This document shows positions 47,446-56,413 of a stretch of DNA of 64,000 nucleotides, one piece after another. Position 1 is the stretch's first letter, and every line of letters starts with the position of its first letter. The translations under genes were made by a program, and so were the position numbers. The DNA comes from Marinobacter koreensis (GTDB taxonomy: Bacteria > Pseudomonadota > Gammaproteobacteria > Pseudomonadales > Oleiphilaceae), in assembly GCF_023156285.1 (NCBI RefSeq), contig NZ_JAKZAJ010000002.1, positions 645,917-709,916 on the forward strand, written 5' to 3'. Below the pieces are notes generated by a model. That model had not been told where the DNA came from. It did not search any database and saw nothing but the letters and a program-made list of their open reading frames with translations.

Positions 47446-49245
47446 ATGAGCCGCCTGCCAACCTTTGCGCTGGGAATCTGTTTGTTGGTCCTTTCCTTGC
47501 TGGCCGCCGGGCCTGCAGGCGCGGCGCCGGTCGGCTTTTCCTGGGTGGAACTTCCGGGTTCGGATGACAGCCTGGAACAGGTCCGACGTCTGCCGGAGTC
47601 CCGGTGGCAAACGCTCGACGCCGGTGACGTGTTCAACCGGGGATTCAGCGACGGCACCTTCTGGCTGCGGGTACCGGTGTCACCGGAACCGGTGAACCGC
47701 GTGCTGGAAATCGGCTATCCCCTGCTCGACGACGTGTCAGTCTTCTGGGTCCGGAACGGGCAGATGATTGAAAGCCACCGGACGGGTGACCGTCGTCCGT
47801 TCAGCTCCCGCCCCATCTATCACCGGGATTTCGTGTTTCTCGTTCCCTCCAAAACCGAACCGGTTACCGCCTATATCCGGGTGCGGACCCAGGGATCGGT
47901 GCAGATCCCGGTAGCGATAACGCCCTCGGCACAGTTCCTCGCCCATGAACAGCTGTCCTATGGCTGGCAGATGACCTTCCTGGGGATCCTTGTTGCCATG
48001 GTGATGTACAACCTGTTCCTGTTTGCCATTGTCCGGGACAGCACTTACCTGTGGTACGTGCTCGCCGTCATTGCCTCCGGACTGGTGCAGCTGAATTTCC
48101 ACGGGCTGGTGTTCCAGTGGCTCTGGCCGGATACGCCCATCCTGAACCGGTATTTCACGGTTCCGGCGGTGGGTCTGGCGTTGCTGTTTGCAACGGTCTT
48201 CACCTTGAAGTTCCTGTCGGTGGCCCGCTACAGCAAACCCAGCTACCGGTTCATGCAGGCTGTGGTGATCGGTTCCGGACTGTCGGTGGTGTATGGACTG
48301 TTCGGGCCGTACCAGAGCGGTATTGAACTGGTCAGTGTGCTGGCCGCGATCACCACTCCTGCGGCCTGGTTGATTGGCCTGCTGGTGTGGCGCCGTGGCC
48401 AGGTCCTCGGCGGATTTTACGTACTGGCATGGACGCCGTTGCTGGCAGGCCATCTGATACTGGCGATCAGCAAGCTCGGCATCATGCCCCGGAGTGCCCT
48501 GACCGAACTGGCACCGCAGGCGGGCGTGGCCCTGGAAGTGATACTGCTGTCCTTCGCCCTGGCCTACCGTATTAACCTGGAACGACGCCGACGGCAGGAA
48601 GCGCAGGATCGGGCCCTGGAGGTTCAGCGCCAGGCCAATCTGACCCTGGAATCGCGGGTGCGCGAGCGAACCGAGGAACTGGAACAGGCCTATGAACAGA
48701 TCAAATCGGTCAGCCTGACCGACGGCCTCACCCAGGTCGCAAACCGTCGTCGATTCGAGGAAAAGCTCCATGCGGAGTGGAAACGGGCGCACCGGCAGAA
48801 AGAAGCATTGAGTCTTCTGTTGCTCGACATTGACTATTTCAAACGGGTCAATGACGAGCTTGGTCATCTGGTGGGGGACGACTGTCTGGTGACCGTGGCG
48901 GAAGTGCTCTCCGGCGTCGTCCAGCGTTCAGGGGACCTGGTGGCGCGTTATGGTGGTGAGGAATTCGTGGTACTGTTGCCGGCCACCCAGGAAGACGGCG
49001 CTGTCCAGGTGGCGGAACGGCTGCGCCAGGCGGTCGCCCGGACCGCTGTCCACACCCGGGAAGGGGTGCCACCGGTCCACCTGACCACCAGCGTGGGCGT
49101 GGCAACCCTGTCGCCAAGGCGGGATCTGGAGCCCCACGATCTGGTGCGTCACGCCGACGAAGCGCTGTATGCTGCCAAGGCCTCCGGGCGGAACCGGGTG
49201 ATGGTCTACCGGGACTCGGCCGCGGCACCCGCGCCCGGCCTGTGA
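47446..49245 (+). CDS. 7TM-sensor diguanylate cyclase
   Basis: A 599-residue membrane protein. A signal-like segment (residues 6-27) is followed by a periplasmic 7TMR-DISMED2-type domain (about 30-165), seven membrane helices (about 175-375), a coiled coil (RQEAQDRALEVQRQANL to EELEQAYEQIK) and a GGDEF domain (about 425-590) with the intact GGEEF site and DIDYFKRVND. It is predicted to make c-di-GMP in response to a periplasmic carbohydrate-like ligand. It converges with doxX eight bases later. Confidence 0.93.
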   Translation: MSRLPTFALGICLLVLSLLAAGPAGAAPVGFSWVELPGSDDSLEQVRRLPESRWQTLDAGDVFNRGFSDGTFWLRVPVSPEPVNRVLEIGYPLLDDVSVFWVRNGQMIESHRTGDRRPFSSRPIYHRDFVFLVPSKTEPVTAYIRVRTQGSVQIPVAITPSAQFLAHEQLSYGWQMTFLGILVAMVMYNLFLFAIVRDSTYLWYVLAVIASGLVQLNFHGLVFQWLWPDTPILNRYFTVPAVGLALLFATVFTLKFLSVARYSKPSYRFMQAVVIGSGLSVVYGLFGPYQSGIELVSVLAAITTPAAWLIGLLVWRRGQVLGGFYVLAWTPLLAGHLILAISKLGIMPRSALTELAPQAGVALEVILLSFALAYRINLERRRRQEAQDRALEVQRQANLTLESRVRERTEELEQAYEQIKSVSLTDGLTQVANRRRFEEKLHAEWKRAHRQKEALSLLLLDIDYFKRVNDELGHLVGDDCLVTVAEVLSGVVQRSGDLVARYGGEEFVVLLPATQEDGAVQVAERLRQAVARTAVHTREGVPPVHLTTSVGVATLSPRRDLEPHDLVRHADEALYAAKASGRNRVMVYRDSAAAPAPGL

Positions 49246-49252
49246 AACGGGC

Positions 49253-49639
49253 TCAGTTTTTCAGTTTGTAGCGGCCCGGCCCCAGGAACACCACCGACAG
49301 TGCCGTCAGCAGGAAAAATCCCTGAAGTTCCAGTGCCCAGCCGCCACTCTGGCCGAGTGAAAGCAGCTGACCGGTGTGCACCAGTGCAATGGCCACCAGC
49401 ATGTTGAACACGATCAGCAGCGCACCGATCCGGGTCTGGTACCCCAGGATCACCATCAGTGGTGCCAGCAGTTCGCCAATGAACACGCCGTAGGCCAGGA
49501 AAGTCGGCAAGCCATGGGATGCCAGCTGTCCTTCAACGAAGCCGACACCGTGCAGCAGTTTGGCGATGCCGTGGAACAGCATGAGCCCACCCAGGGTCAG
49601 ACGAAGAATGAGTTTTCCGAGATCGGCGTTTTCCAGCAA
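49253..49639 (-). CDS. DoxX-family membrane protein
   Basis: A 128-residue protein with four hydrophobic helices; RLTLGGLMLFHGIAKLLHG and FIGELLAPLMVILG are typical of DoxX. The family is linked to redox and sulfur metabolism in some species but has no settled role. It is downstream of the globin operon on the same strand, separated by about 60 bases. Confidence 0.9.
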   Translation of the reverse strand: MLENADLGKLILRLTLGGLMLFHGIAKLLHGVGFVEGQLASHGLPTFLAYGVFIGELLAPLMVILGYQTRIGALLIVFNMLVAIALVHTGQLLSLGQSGGWALELQGFFLLTALSVVFLGPGRYKLKN

Positions 49640-49700
49640 GGGGCATCTCCTGTCGGGATTGGTTGATCAGCGGGAGAGCTTACCGGTTATCCCGGGGGAC

Positions 49701-50156
49701 TCAAAGCCCCCTGATGGTCGGGTAAAGCGGAGCAATACGCGCCAGTAGCCGATTCTGCGCCGCCGTTGGTATCCCGTTTTTCTCCATGGCCAGGATGAGG
49801 TCTTCAGCCACGGCATTAAACTGGGTATCGGTGATGGCCATGCCGTCGTGCACCTCACGCATGCTTCGTCCGTTATAGGTGCAGGGCCCACCGCTGAGTT
49901 GGCACAGCTGGTCGGTCAGGTTCCGGTGAAACTGGACGACGTCCACGCCCTTGAAAGCCTGGTTGATTCGATCGTCTTCGACAATCCGGTACAACATGTC
50001 TTCGACAATGCTGGCAATCCCCTTGCGTTCACCGAGCTGCTCGTAGAGGTCACTGGTGTTGTCGCTGGATGGCAGGTTCTGGCAGCCGCCAAGTGTCAGG
50101 AGAAGAATCAGCAGCGGTCCCGTGGTCGACCGATAAAATGCGGAGAATTTGGTCAT
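49701..50156 (-). CDS. Group 1 truncated haemoglobin with lipoprotein signal
   Basis: A 151-residue protein. Residues 1-24 are a lipoprotein signal with lipobox LTLGGC, so the globin would be anchored in the periplasm. The globin domain begins DLYEQLGERKGIASIVEDML and has the proximal His in MREVHDGMAIT. Truncated globins bind O2 or NO; most are cytoplasmic, so export is unusual. Two cysteines in CQLSGGPC could form a disulfide there. Its ATG overlaps the DUF3034 stop. Confidence 0.87.
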   Translation of the reverse strand: MTKFSAFYRSTTGPLLILLLTLGGCQNLPSSDNTSDLYEQLGERKGIASIVEDMLYRIVEDDRINQAFKGVDVVQFHRNLTDQLCQLSGGPCTYNGRSMREVHDGMAITDTQFNAVAEDLILAMEKNGIPTAAQNRLLARIAPLYPTIRGL

Positions 50157-51031
50157 CAGAAGGTTCCTTGCAATGACAGGTACAGGCCCTGTTGATCGGT
50201 CAGCGTGGCGATATCACCAAGGTTGACCAGTGCGGCCGTGACGGCAAGCCGGCGGTCCGGTACCCAGGCCACGAACAGGTCCCACCAGTCGCTTTCCCCG
50301 GCGAAGCTCAGGTTATCGGGCTTTTGCCGGTATTCCATACCCACCAGCCACTTCCGGTCCAGGAACACGCCGGCACTCCCTTCGGCCATCACCTCGTAGC
50401 CATTCTGGCGGTCGCCGCCAAAACCGAGCAGACCACCCTGGTTGGCCCGAGTGGCGCGGGCCGTGGCATTGACCAGCAGGTTCCGGCCCATTATGGCGGC
50501 GAAGAACAGTTTGCTGGCACTGATATAGCCATCAATGCCCTGGTCGTCACGGGCTCCGATCGCAGAAGGCACTGTGAAGTCCCGCTGCCGCTTGTACTGG
50601 ACCCCGGCAGACCATTGCCCCCAGCGACTGTATAGTACGTCGCCGAACAGGCGGACCTTGGCACCGAAGATATCCTGATTCAGTTCATCCTGTTCCAGTC
50701 CAAAACTGTCTTTCAGTGTGAAGACCAGCTTGTCCAGGTCCAGAGTCTGCCGGGCCACCGTCAACTCGACGCGGTTGTGCCAGTTCAGGCCGGCCCCGAT
50801 AACCGACAGAGTGTAGTCATCGACCCGGGCCTGGCTCATGGATACGGTGCCTCCCCATTCGTTATCGCTGGCATAGCTGCCCAGCAATGCCCAGGGCACC
50901 AGGCCGCCGCCGGCACTGCCTTCGATTGTCGTGACACCGCCAGTGGCCCAGAGCCGGCTACCGATGTCGGCCAGTGCGGTGGTTGGAGCGAATAACCCGG
51001 CCAAAAGCAGGACAAGCCATCTATTCATCAA
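50156..51031 (-). CDS. DUF3034 family outer-membrane-like protein
   Basis: A 291-residue exported protein (signal WLVLLLAGLFAPTTALA). The mature part consists of alternating aromatic beta-strand-like segments and ends in SLQGTF, a terminal Phe as in outer-membrane beta-barrels. It matches DUF3034, of unknown function. It overlaps the EAL gene by four bases (ATGA) and the globin gene by one. Confidence 0.85.
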   Translation of the reverse strand: MMNRWLVLLLAGLFAPTTALADIGSRLWATGGVTTIEGSAGGGLVPWALLGSYASDNEWGGTVSMSQARVDDYTLSVIGAGLNWHNRVELTVARQTLDLDKLVFTLKDSFGLEQDELNQDIFGAKVRLFGDVLYSRWGQWSAGVQYKRQRDFTVPSAIGARDDQGIDGYISASKLFFAAIMGRNLLVNATARATRANQGGLLGFGGDRQNGYEVMAEGSAGVFLDRKWLVGMEYRQKPDNLSFAGESDWWDLFVAWVPDRRLAVTAALVNLGDIATLTDQQGLYLSLQGTF

Positions 51032-53370
51032 GGGTTCTCCGTAGGCGTCTGTGTCAGTTCGTCGATTCGGGTGGCGAGGTGCGCCGCCGTCTCCGCCAGG
51101 GCGTCACAGGAAACCGGCCGACTCAGGCCGAAGCCCTGGCCCAGGTTGCAGCCCCATCGTCTCAGCAGGTGCCAGTTTGCCAGTTCCTCAATGCCCTCAG
51201 CGACGACCTTCAGACCCAGGCCGTGAGCCATGTCGATGGTGGACCGCACGATCAGCTGATCCTGAGGCTCGGTGTCCAGGTCAAGGACGAAAGACTTGTC
51301 GATCTTCAGCTCCTGAACTGGCAGCTTTCGAAGCTGAGAAAGGGACGAATAGCCAGTCCCGAAATCATCGACGGACAGGGTGACTCCGAGATCCCTCAGG
51401 CGGTTGAGTGTGGCCAGTGCCTTGTCGGGATCCTCCATGAGGGCGCTTTCAGTGACTTCGAGCGTAATCCGGTCCATGGGTTGGTGCCATTGCGCAAACG
51501 CCCGGGAAACATGATCGGACAGCTCATTCCAGGTCAGGTCCTTGGCGGACAGGTTGACCGCAACGCCCACATCCAGGCCGGTGGTCGCCCAGCTTCGGGC
51601 GTCCCTGGAAACCTGTCGCAGAACGCAGGCCGTCAATTCATTGATCTGGCCCGATTGCTCGGCGAGGAATATAAACTCTTCAGGCGAAATGAACCCGAGA
51701 GTCGGATGAATCCACCTCACCAGTGCTTCAACCTGAATCAGCTTCCCGGAGCGAAGATCTAGCTTCGGCTGGTACTGCATCTGCAACTGATCGTCCCGGA
51801 TGGCCTGATGCAGGTCGCCGATCAGTTGCAGCTTGCGAAGATGGTTCTCATCCAGGCCCGGACGATATCGAAGCACGGACTCACCACCCTTATGAGCCCG
51901 ATCAAAGGTCAGGTTGAGCCGGCGTCGGAACTCGTTGATCGAACCTGCGTCGGCAGGTAGCTGCATGGCGACGGTGATGGTCCTTATCACAAAGGGGGTG
52001 TGATCGATCTGCAGAGGCTCGTCGAAACATCGGTGAAGCGAGTCGGCTGCGTCGTCTATCAGAATCTCCGTATCCAGATGCGGAACCAGCGCCAAAAATT
52101 CCCGACCACCGGTGCGTGCAATCAGATGGGCCTCGGGCAGGTGCTGCTGCAGGCGTTTCGCGGTACCCACGAGCACCCGGTCCCCCAGTTCGAGTCCAAG
52201 GGTGTCGTTGATGTTCGATAGATCGACCAGACGAATGCCGAGCAGCGTGCAGGGCCTGTGTTCTTCGAATACGGTGTCGACGGCCTCCAGGATGGCGGTG
52301 CGGTTTGCCAGTCCGGTGACCTCATCATGAGTGGCCGTGTACCGGATATGCGCTTCACGCTCCCGCAAACGGGCGAGCATGTCCCGAAGAGCGTTTCTTA
52401 ATTGCCGGAGTTCGCCGCTGGCAATGATGCGCGGCGGCTCGGGTGTCTCTCCATCCCCGATGGCGCGGGCATAGTCGGCCAGCTGCAGGACCGGCCGACC
52501 CAGGAATCGTGCAAGGATCAGGGCCAGAAGGATGGCCAGTGCCAGACTGGCGAGAACCAACAGGCCGATCTCCACCGCGCGTTGGTAATAGCTTTGCAGA
52601 CTGGCTTCACGACTGATGAGCAGTAGCGCCTGGAGTCGCTCGCCATTCCCCGGCCCCAGATCGATGATCCGGGTGAAGTAGTGTGCATTGAAAGCGAGCC
52701 CGGTTGCTTCTACGGGGCCATCGTTCTGCAACGGTTTGTCGAGACTGGTAGCGAACGGCGGAAAGGCCGGGGCATTCTCCGCGTGTATCCGAAACAGCAC
52801 CCCGGTACCACTCAGTTCGGCGATGATTCCGGCAAGCTCGTTGTCCAGGCGGTAACCCGCGAGCAGCCAGGCCCGCAGACCGGGAGCCTGGACCGGAACC
52901 GCCAGGAGTTCATAGCCGGCATCGTCGAGAACAACCATCCGGCTGGCAAATCCCTTTTCCCTCGCTTCCGTCAGCAGCGCCTCCGGCACAGTCGACAACG
53001 GGTGGTTCAGGGTCGATGCCATGACCTTACCCTGGTTGTCCAGCAGGAGGGCCAGATCGGCACCCGCCCTGGCGCTATGGTTTTCGAGGGCACTGTCGAG
53101 CGTGGCGCTGTCCCGGCTGGCAACCGCAGACAGGAATCCGAAATCCTTGACGACCACGTCCAGCCGGGACAGCTCCAAGGCCCGCCGTCGAGCCATCACT
53201 TCGGAGGTTACCCGGGCACCGATGGTCAGTTGTTCCTGCGCCCGATCCTGTTCATCTTCGAACAGGTACACCATCATCAGGGCGCCGATCACCAGGCTGA
53301 CCAGCGCCGCCAGGGCAACCATGGCGGCGATCAGGCGACCGCGGAAGCCGATCTGCAGGCGGGGCATCAT
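51028..53370 (-). CDS. Periplasmic-sensor GGDEF-EAL protein, probably a c-di-GMP phosphodiesterase
   Basis: A 780-residue inner-membrane protein: helix 1 (about 12-35), a periplasmic Cache-like sensor (36-262), helix 2 (about 263-290), HAMP (290-342), GGDEF (345-505) and EAL (515-765). The GGDEF motif is degenerate (GGREF, the third position changed to Arg), so cyclase activity is unlikely. The EAL domain keeps EALVRW, EVTES, DDFGTGYSS, KIDKSF and AEGIE. It is coupled by overlap to the cupredoxin gene before and to DUF3034 behind, suggesting that the sensor reads a state of the periplasmic partners. Confidence 0.93.
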   Translation of the reverse strand: MMPRLQIGFRGRLIAAMVALAALVSLVIGALMMVYLFEDEQDRAQEQLTIGARVTSEVMARRRALELSRLDVVVKDFGFLSAVASRDSATLDSALENHSARAGADLALLLDNQGKVMASTLNHPLSTVPEALLTEAREKGFASRMVVLDDAGYELLAVPVQAPGLRAWLLAGYRLDNELAGIIAELSGTGVLFRIHAENAPAFPPFATSLDKPLQNDGPVEATGLAFNAHYFTRIIDLGPGNGERLQALLLISREASLQSYYQRAVEIGLLVLASLALAILLALILARFLGRPVLQLADYARAIGDGETPEPPRIIASGELRQLRNALRDMLARLREREAHIRYTATHDEVTGLANRTAILEAVDTVFEEHRPCTLLGIRLVDLSNINDTLGLELGDRVLVGTAKRLQQHLPEAHLIARTGGREFLALVPHLDTEILIDDAADSLHRCFDEPLQIDHTPFVIRTITVAMQLPADAGSINEFRRRLNLTFDRAHKGGESVLRYRPGLDENHLRKLQLIGDLHQAIRDDQLQMQYQPKLDLRSGKLIQVEALVRWIHPTLGFISPEEFIFLAEQSGQINELTACVLRQVSRDARSWATTGLDVGVAVNLSAKDLTWNELSDHVSRAFAQWHQPMDRITLEVTESALMEDPDKALATLNRLRDLGVTLSVDDFGTGYSSLSQLRKLPVQELKIDKSFVLDLDTEPQDQLIVRSTIDMAHGLGLKVVAEGIEELANWHLLRRWGCNLGQGFGLSRPVSCDALAETAAHLATRIDELTQTPTENP

Positions 53371-54011
53371 TACAGCTCCCGGAAGCGTTGTTGAAGGCGT
53401 TCAAGAGAGTCATCGCCCGTCGGTTCCGGTGTCAGGCGAATATGCAGATTGGCAGGGTTACCCAGGGTAATCTTCCGGATCTCCGGTCGGGTGTTATCCG
53501 GGAGGCGAGGGTGCCAGAGTTTGATGGCGACGGTCTGGCCATCCACGTCTTCGGTCTCGGCGGACAGGGTGATCTGGCCATTCTTGTCGGTCCGACCGAT
53601 ATCGCTGGTATTGGTGACGATCACAAACGCCTGCATCTGGTCGTGGATGTTGCAGCCGAGTTCAACAATGCCCGGTTTGTTGAAGACGACCGGGGCTTCC
53701 GGCCGGCCGGCATAGAGTTTCAGGTCGAAGGTTTTTGCGGGCGAAAACGAATACACGTGGTGCTGGGTGTTGTCCCGATTCGGAAAATCCACGGTCGAAC
53801 CGACCGGAACAATCAGGATCTTGGGATGAAAACGGCGATCCTTCTGATAGATTTCCGTGGTGACTGGCGGCACCGCCTCTTTCCCGGTCAGGGCCACCAC
53901 CACTCCCGGCACTGGCCCATTATCATCCCGGACGGTGATCGATATCTCGGTGGCAAAGGAGGGGGCGGGCAGCGCCAGTAGCGCGAGCCAGAAGGCGATA
54001 GAACGTCTCAT
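53370..54011 (-). CDS. Periplasmic cupredoxin-like (methylamine utilization-type) protein
   Basis: A 213-residue protein with signal SIAFWLALLALPAPSFA. The mature domain is plastocyanin-like with probable type 1 copper ligands: His in NTQHHVYSF and Cys-His-Met in GCNIHDQMQAF. Databases often label such proteins methylamine utilization, but no mau genes are present, so that name says nothing about function here. The start at 54011 has CAGGA upstream; a longer frame reaches into the preceding gene. Its stop overlaps the EAL gene ATG by one base. Confidence 0.86.
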   Translation of the reverse strand: MRRSIAFWLALLALPAPSFATEISITVRDDNGPVPGVVVALTGKEAVPPVTTEIYQKDRRFHPKILIVPVGSTVDFPNRDNTQHHVYSFSPAKTFDLKLYAGRPEAPVVFNKPGIVELGCNIHDQMQAFVIVTNTSDIGRTDKNGQITLSAETEDVDGQTVAIKLWHPRLPDNTRPEIRKITLGNPANLHIRLTPEPTGDDSLERLQQRFREL

Positions 54012-54027
54012 CAAGATCCTGATACGG

Positions 54028-54717
54028 CTAGAGCAGGCCGGAACCCAATGAAAAGCGAATGTGGTTCCTGACCAGAAGGTTTTCCCAGTACTGGCGCATC
54101 CAGTTCCAGGCGGCATTGTTCACCTGTTCCACGAACGGGTCCAGGTTTAATTCGTAATAGTCCGGCGTGCCGGCGATCTGGAGCACCGTGACGGTGATGG
54201 CATCGTCCAGCTCGTTGGCGAAGGGTTCGCCGATGAGCTGGTGGACGAGGATATTCGCCCGGGTCGCTTCGATATCCACCAGGTCGCTCACCCGGGTGCA
54301 GCGGTTGTTTTCATACATCTCTTCCATCAGGCGATGGCAGAGGTAGGCGCGGATCAACAGCCCGTCCAGGCCGTCGTAACGGACCAGCAGTATCGAGGGC
54401 TGGGTGAAGTAGCGGGTGGCGGATGTGACAAACGGTTCGAACAGGTCCGCCTTGCCGGCTTCCCGTGCGCAGGCCTCGACGCACTCGATCAGCCGGGGCG
54501 CCATTTCAATGTACTCCACGGCAAACTGGAACAGCGACAGCGCCGGCTGGTAACCCTCAATAACCACCGAGGCAGGCAACGACGCGGCTTTCTCCCGCAT
54601 CTGTTGAAGAAAGTTGCCGGTCCTCGCTTCCTTGCGTCGGGCCTGATCGATGATTTCAAGGACGGCCTGTGGTGTCATTTCAGGAGATGCCGGTGTTTGA
54701 ACGAATTGAGGTCGCAA
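54028..54717 (-). CDS. Conserved helical protein of unknown function heading the cupredoxin-EAL operon
   Basis: I do not recognise this 229-residue protein. It has no signal peptide or membrane helix, is rich in predicted helices (PQAVLEIIDQARRKEAR, SLFQFAVEYIEMAPRLIECVE) and carries many acidic residues. The start is TTG 54717, chosen for the GGGAGG site six bases before it; the next ATG (54678) has none. It ends 16 bases before the cupredoxin gene, so it is likely the first gene of the operon. Confidence 0.7.
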   Translation of the reverse strand: MRPQFVQTPASPEMTPQAVLEIIDQARRKEARTGNFLQQMREKAASLPASVVIEGYQPALSLFQFAVEYIEMAPRLIECVEACAREAGKADLFEPFVTSATRYFTQPSILLVRYDGLDGLLIRAYLCHRLMEEMYENNRCTRVSDLVDIEATRANILVHQLIGEPFANELDDAITVTVLQIAGTPDYYELNLDPFVEQVNNAAWNWMRQYWENLLVRNHIRFSLGSGLL

Positions 54718-54872
54718 GGCGCCTCCCGTTGTTCAGAGCAAGTCTGGGAGAGCAGTCAGCGTGGTCTTCGTTGACCACGGCCTGCCGTTTCTGAGTAGTG
54801 TAGCCGACATTCCTTGTTTTGCCGGATTCCTGCCGGTAAAAAGGCGTCGCAAAATGTTACAGATTGAACATC

Positions 54873-56204
54873 TCACCGGGGATTTTCGAACCATGTTCCC
54901 CGTGTCGTATGGCGCCAGAACAGCCATCCCATGCTGGCAGCCCGGGCCAGCATCAGGGCGATCAACGCAAACCAGAGTCCGTGGTTGCCCCAGCCGGTGG
55001 TGAGTCCCCAGACCGGCAGAAACACGCCGATTGCCGAGAACAGCATGGTGTTCTGCATGTCCCGGGTTCGGGTGGCGCCAATGAAAACGCCGTCCAGGAG
55101 GAACCCCCACACAGCGGTGAAGGGCAGCAGCCAGAGCCACGGCAGGTAATGGCTGGCGGTGGTGCGGACCGATTCGATTCCGGTCAGCAGTCCGATCAGG
55201 TGACGGCCGCCCAGCACAAACACCACCGTGAGCAACAGAGCTCCCCACAGTGACCAGCGCAACGCACTGAGGAACACCTGTCGGAACCGGCGTCGGCTGC
55301 CCCGCCCGATGGCCTCGCCGATCAGTGCCTCGGCGGCGTTGGCAAAGCCATCCAGGGCGTTGGAAATGACTAGCAGGAAGGTGATCAGCACGGCGTTTGC
55401 GGCGAGGATGACGTCACCCTGCCGGGCTCCCTGGGCGGTGAAAAAGGCCAGGACCAGAAGCAGGGCGATGGTACGGACCATGATGTACCGGTTCACTTTC
55501 AGGATCGCCAGGTAGTCGGCTAGCCGGCCAAGCAGGGCCCGGTCGAGTCGCTGGCCGGCCGGCAGCCGGGTAAGCACAATGGCAGCCCCGATGATGGCGG
55601 CGCCGTATTCCGCGCACACGGTGGCAATGGCGACACCGCGGCTGTTCCAGCCCAGACCGGTGACAAACAGAACGTCCAGCAGGATGTTCAGGCCGTTGGC
55701 GGCGATCAGCATGATCATCGGGCCCCGTGGCATCTGCATGCCGATCAGCCAACCTACCAGGGTGTACTGGCAGAGCACGGCCGGTGCGCTCCAGATCCGG
55801 ATCGATGCGTATTCCCCGGCCAGCATCCTGACTTCCTCCCCGGGATTCATCAGGGTAAGCCCGACCTGGATCAACGGACCATGGCCGAGAATCAGCAATA
55901 ACCCGATACCCGTCGACAACATGACCGAGCGAAGTAGCAAGGCAGTCTGGGCAAAGGCGTCCCGCTTACCCCGGGCCTGGGCCGCGAGGCCGGTGGTGCC
56001 CATGCGCATGAAACCGAAGGTCCAGTACAGGATGGTGAACAGGTTGGCGCCTACCGCCACTGCCCCCAGGTATTCTGGCCGATTCAGGTGGCCGAGTACG
56101 GCTGTGTCCACCAGTCCGAGCAGGGGTACGGTCAGGTTGGTGAGCATGAGTGGCCACGCGAGCGCCCAGAGACGGCGGTCGGTGACGGACAGGCGGATCG
56201 GCAT
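54873..56204 (-). CDS. MATE-family efflux transporter (DinF-like)
   Basis: A 443-residue transporter with twelve membrane helices in two homologous halves: LTNLTVPLLGLVDTAVLGHL at the start is typical of the DinF branch, and the second half has SNALDGFANAAEALIGEAIG. It probably exports cationic compounds with Na+ or H+. The start at 56204 matches homologues; the open frame extends 58 codons upstream through A+T-rich leader without similarity. It diverges from the oxidase operon. Confidence 0.9.
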   Translation of the reverse strand: MPIRLSVTDRRLWALAWPLMLTNLTVPLLGLVDTAVLGHLNRPEYLGAVAVGANLFTILYWTFGFMRMGTTGLAAQARGKRDAFAQTALLLRSVMLSTGIGLLLILGHGPLIQVGLTLMNPGEEVRMLAGEYASIRIWSAPAVLCQYTLVGWLIGMQMPRGPMIMLIAANGLNILLDVLFVTGLGWNSRGVAIATVCAEYGAAIIGAAIVLTRLPAGQRLDRALLGRLADYLAILKVNRYIMVRTIALLLVLAFFTAQGARQGDVILAANAVLITFLLVISNALDGFANAAEALIGEAIGRGSRRRFRQVFLSALRWSLWGALLLTVVFVLGGRHLIGLLTGIESVRTTASHYLPWLWLLPFTAVWGFLLDGVFIGATRTRDMQNTMLFSAIGVFLPVWGLTTGWGNHGLWFALIALMLARAASMGWLFWRHTTRGTWFENPR

Positions 56205-56413
56205 ATTATTAAAAATTATTAAGGTTCCCGGGTTAGCAGTTTTAGGTTTAGGTGATTTTTTAGTCTTTTTTTGATCCGTGTCTATACTCGAATTTGAAGT
56301 ATCTGAAAGCAGGCTTCCGGCCTGATTTCGACGAGCGTGGTTCATAACCGGCGCGGTCGAATCAGCCGGGAAACGCAAAATCCAACAAGAATAACAACCT
56401 GTGGAGACACAGT

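Noticed and set aside
53370..54011. True methylamine utilization gene (mau)
   Set aside because: Only a cupredoxin fold is seen; no methylamine dehydrogenase or maturation genes are nearby.
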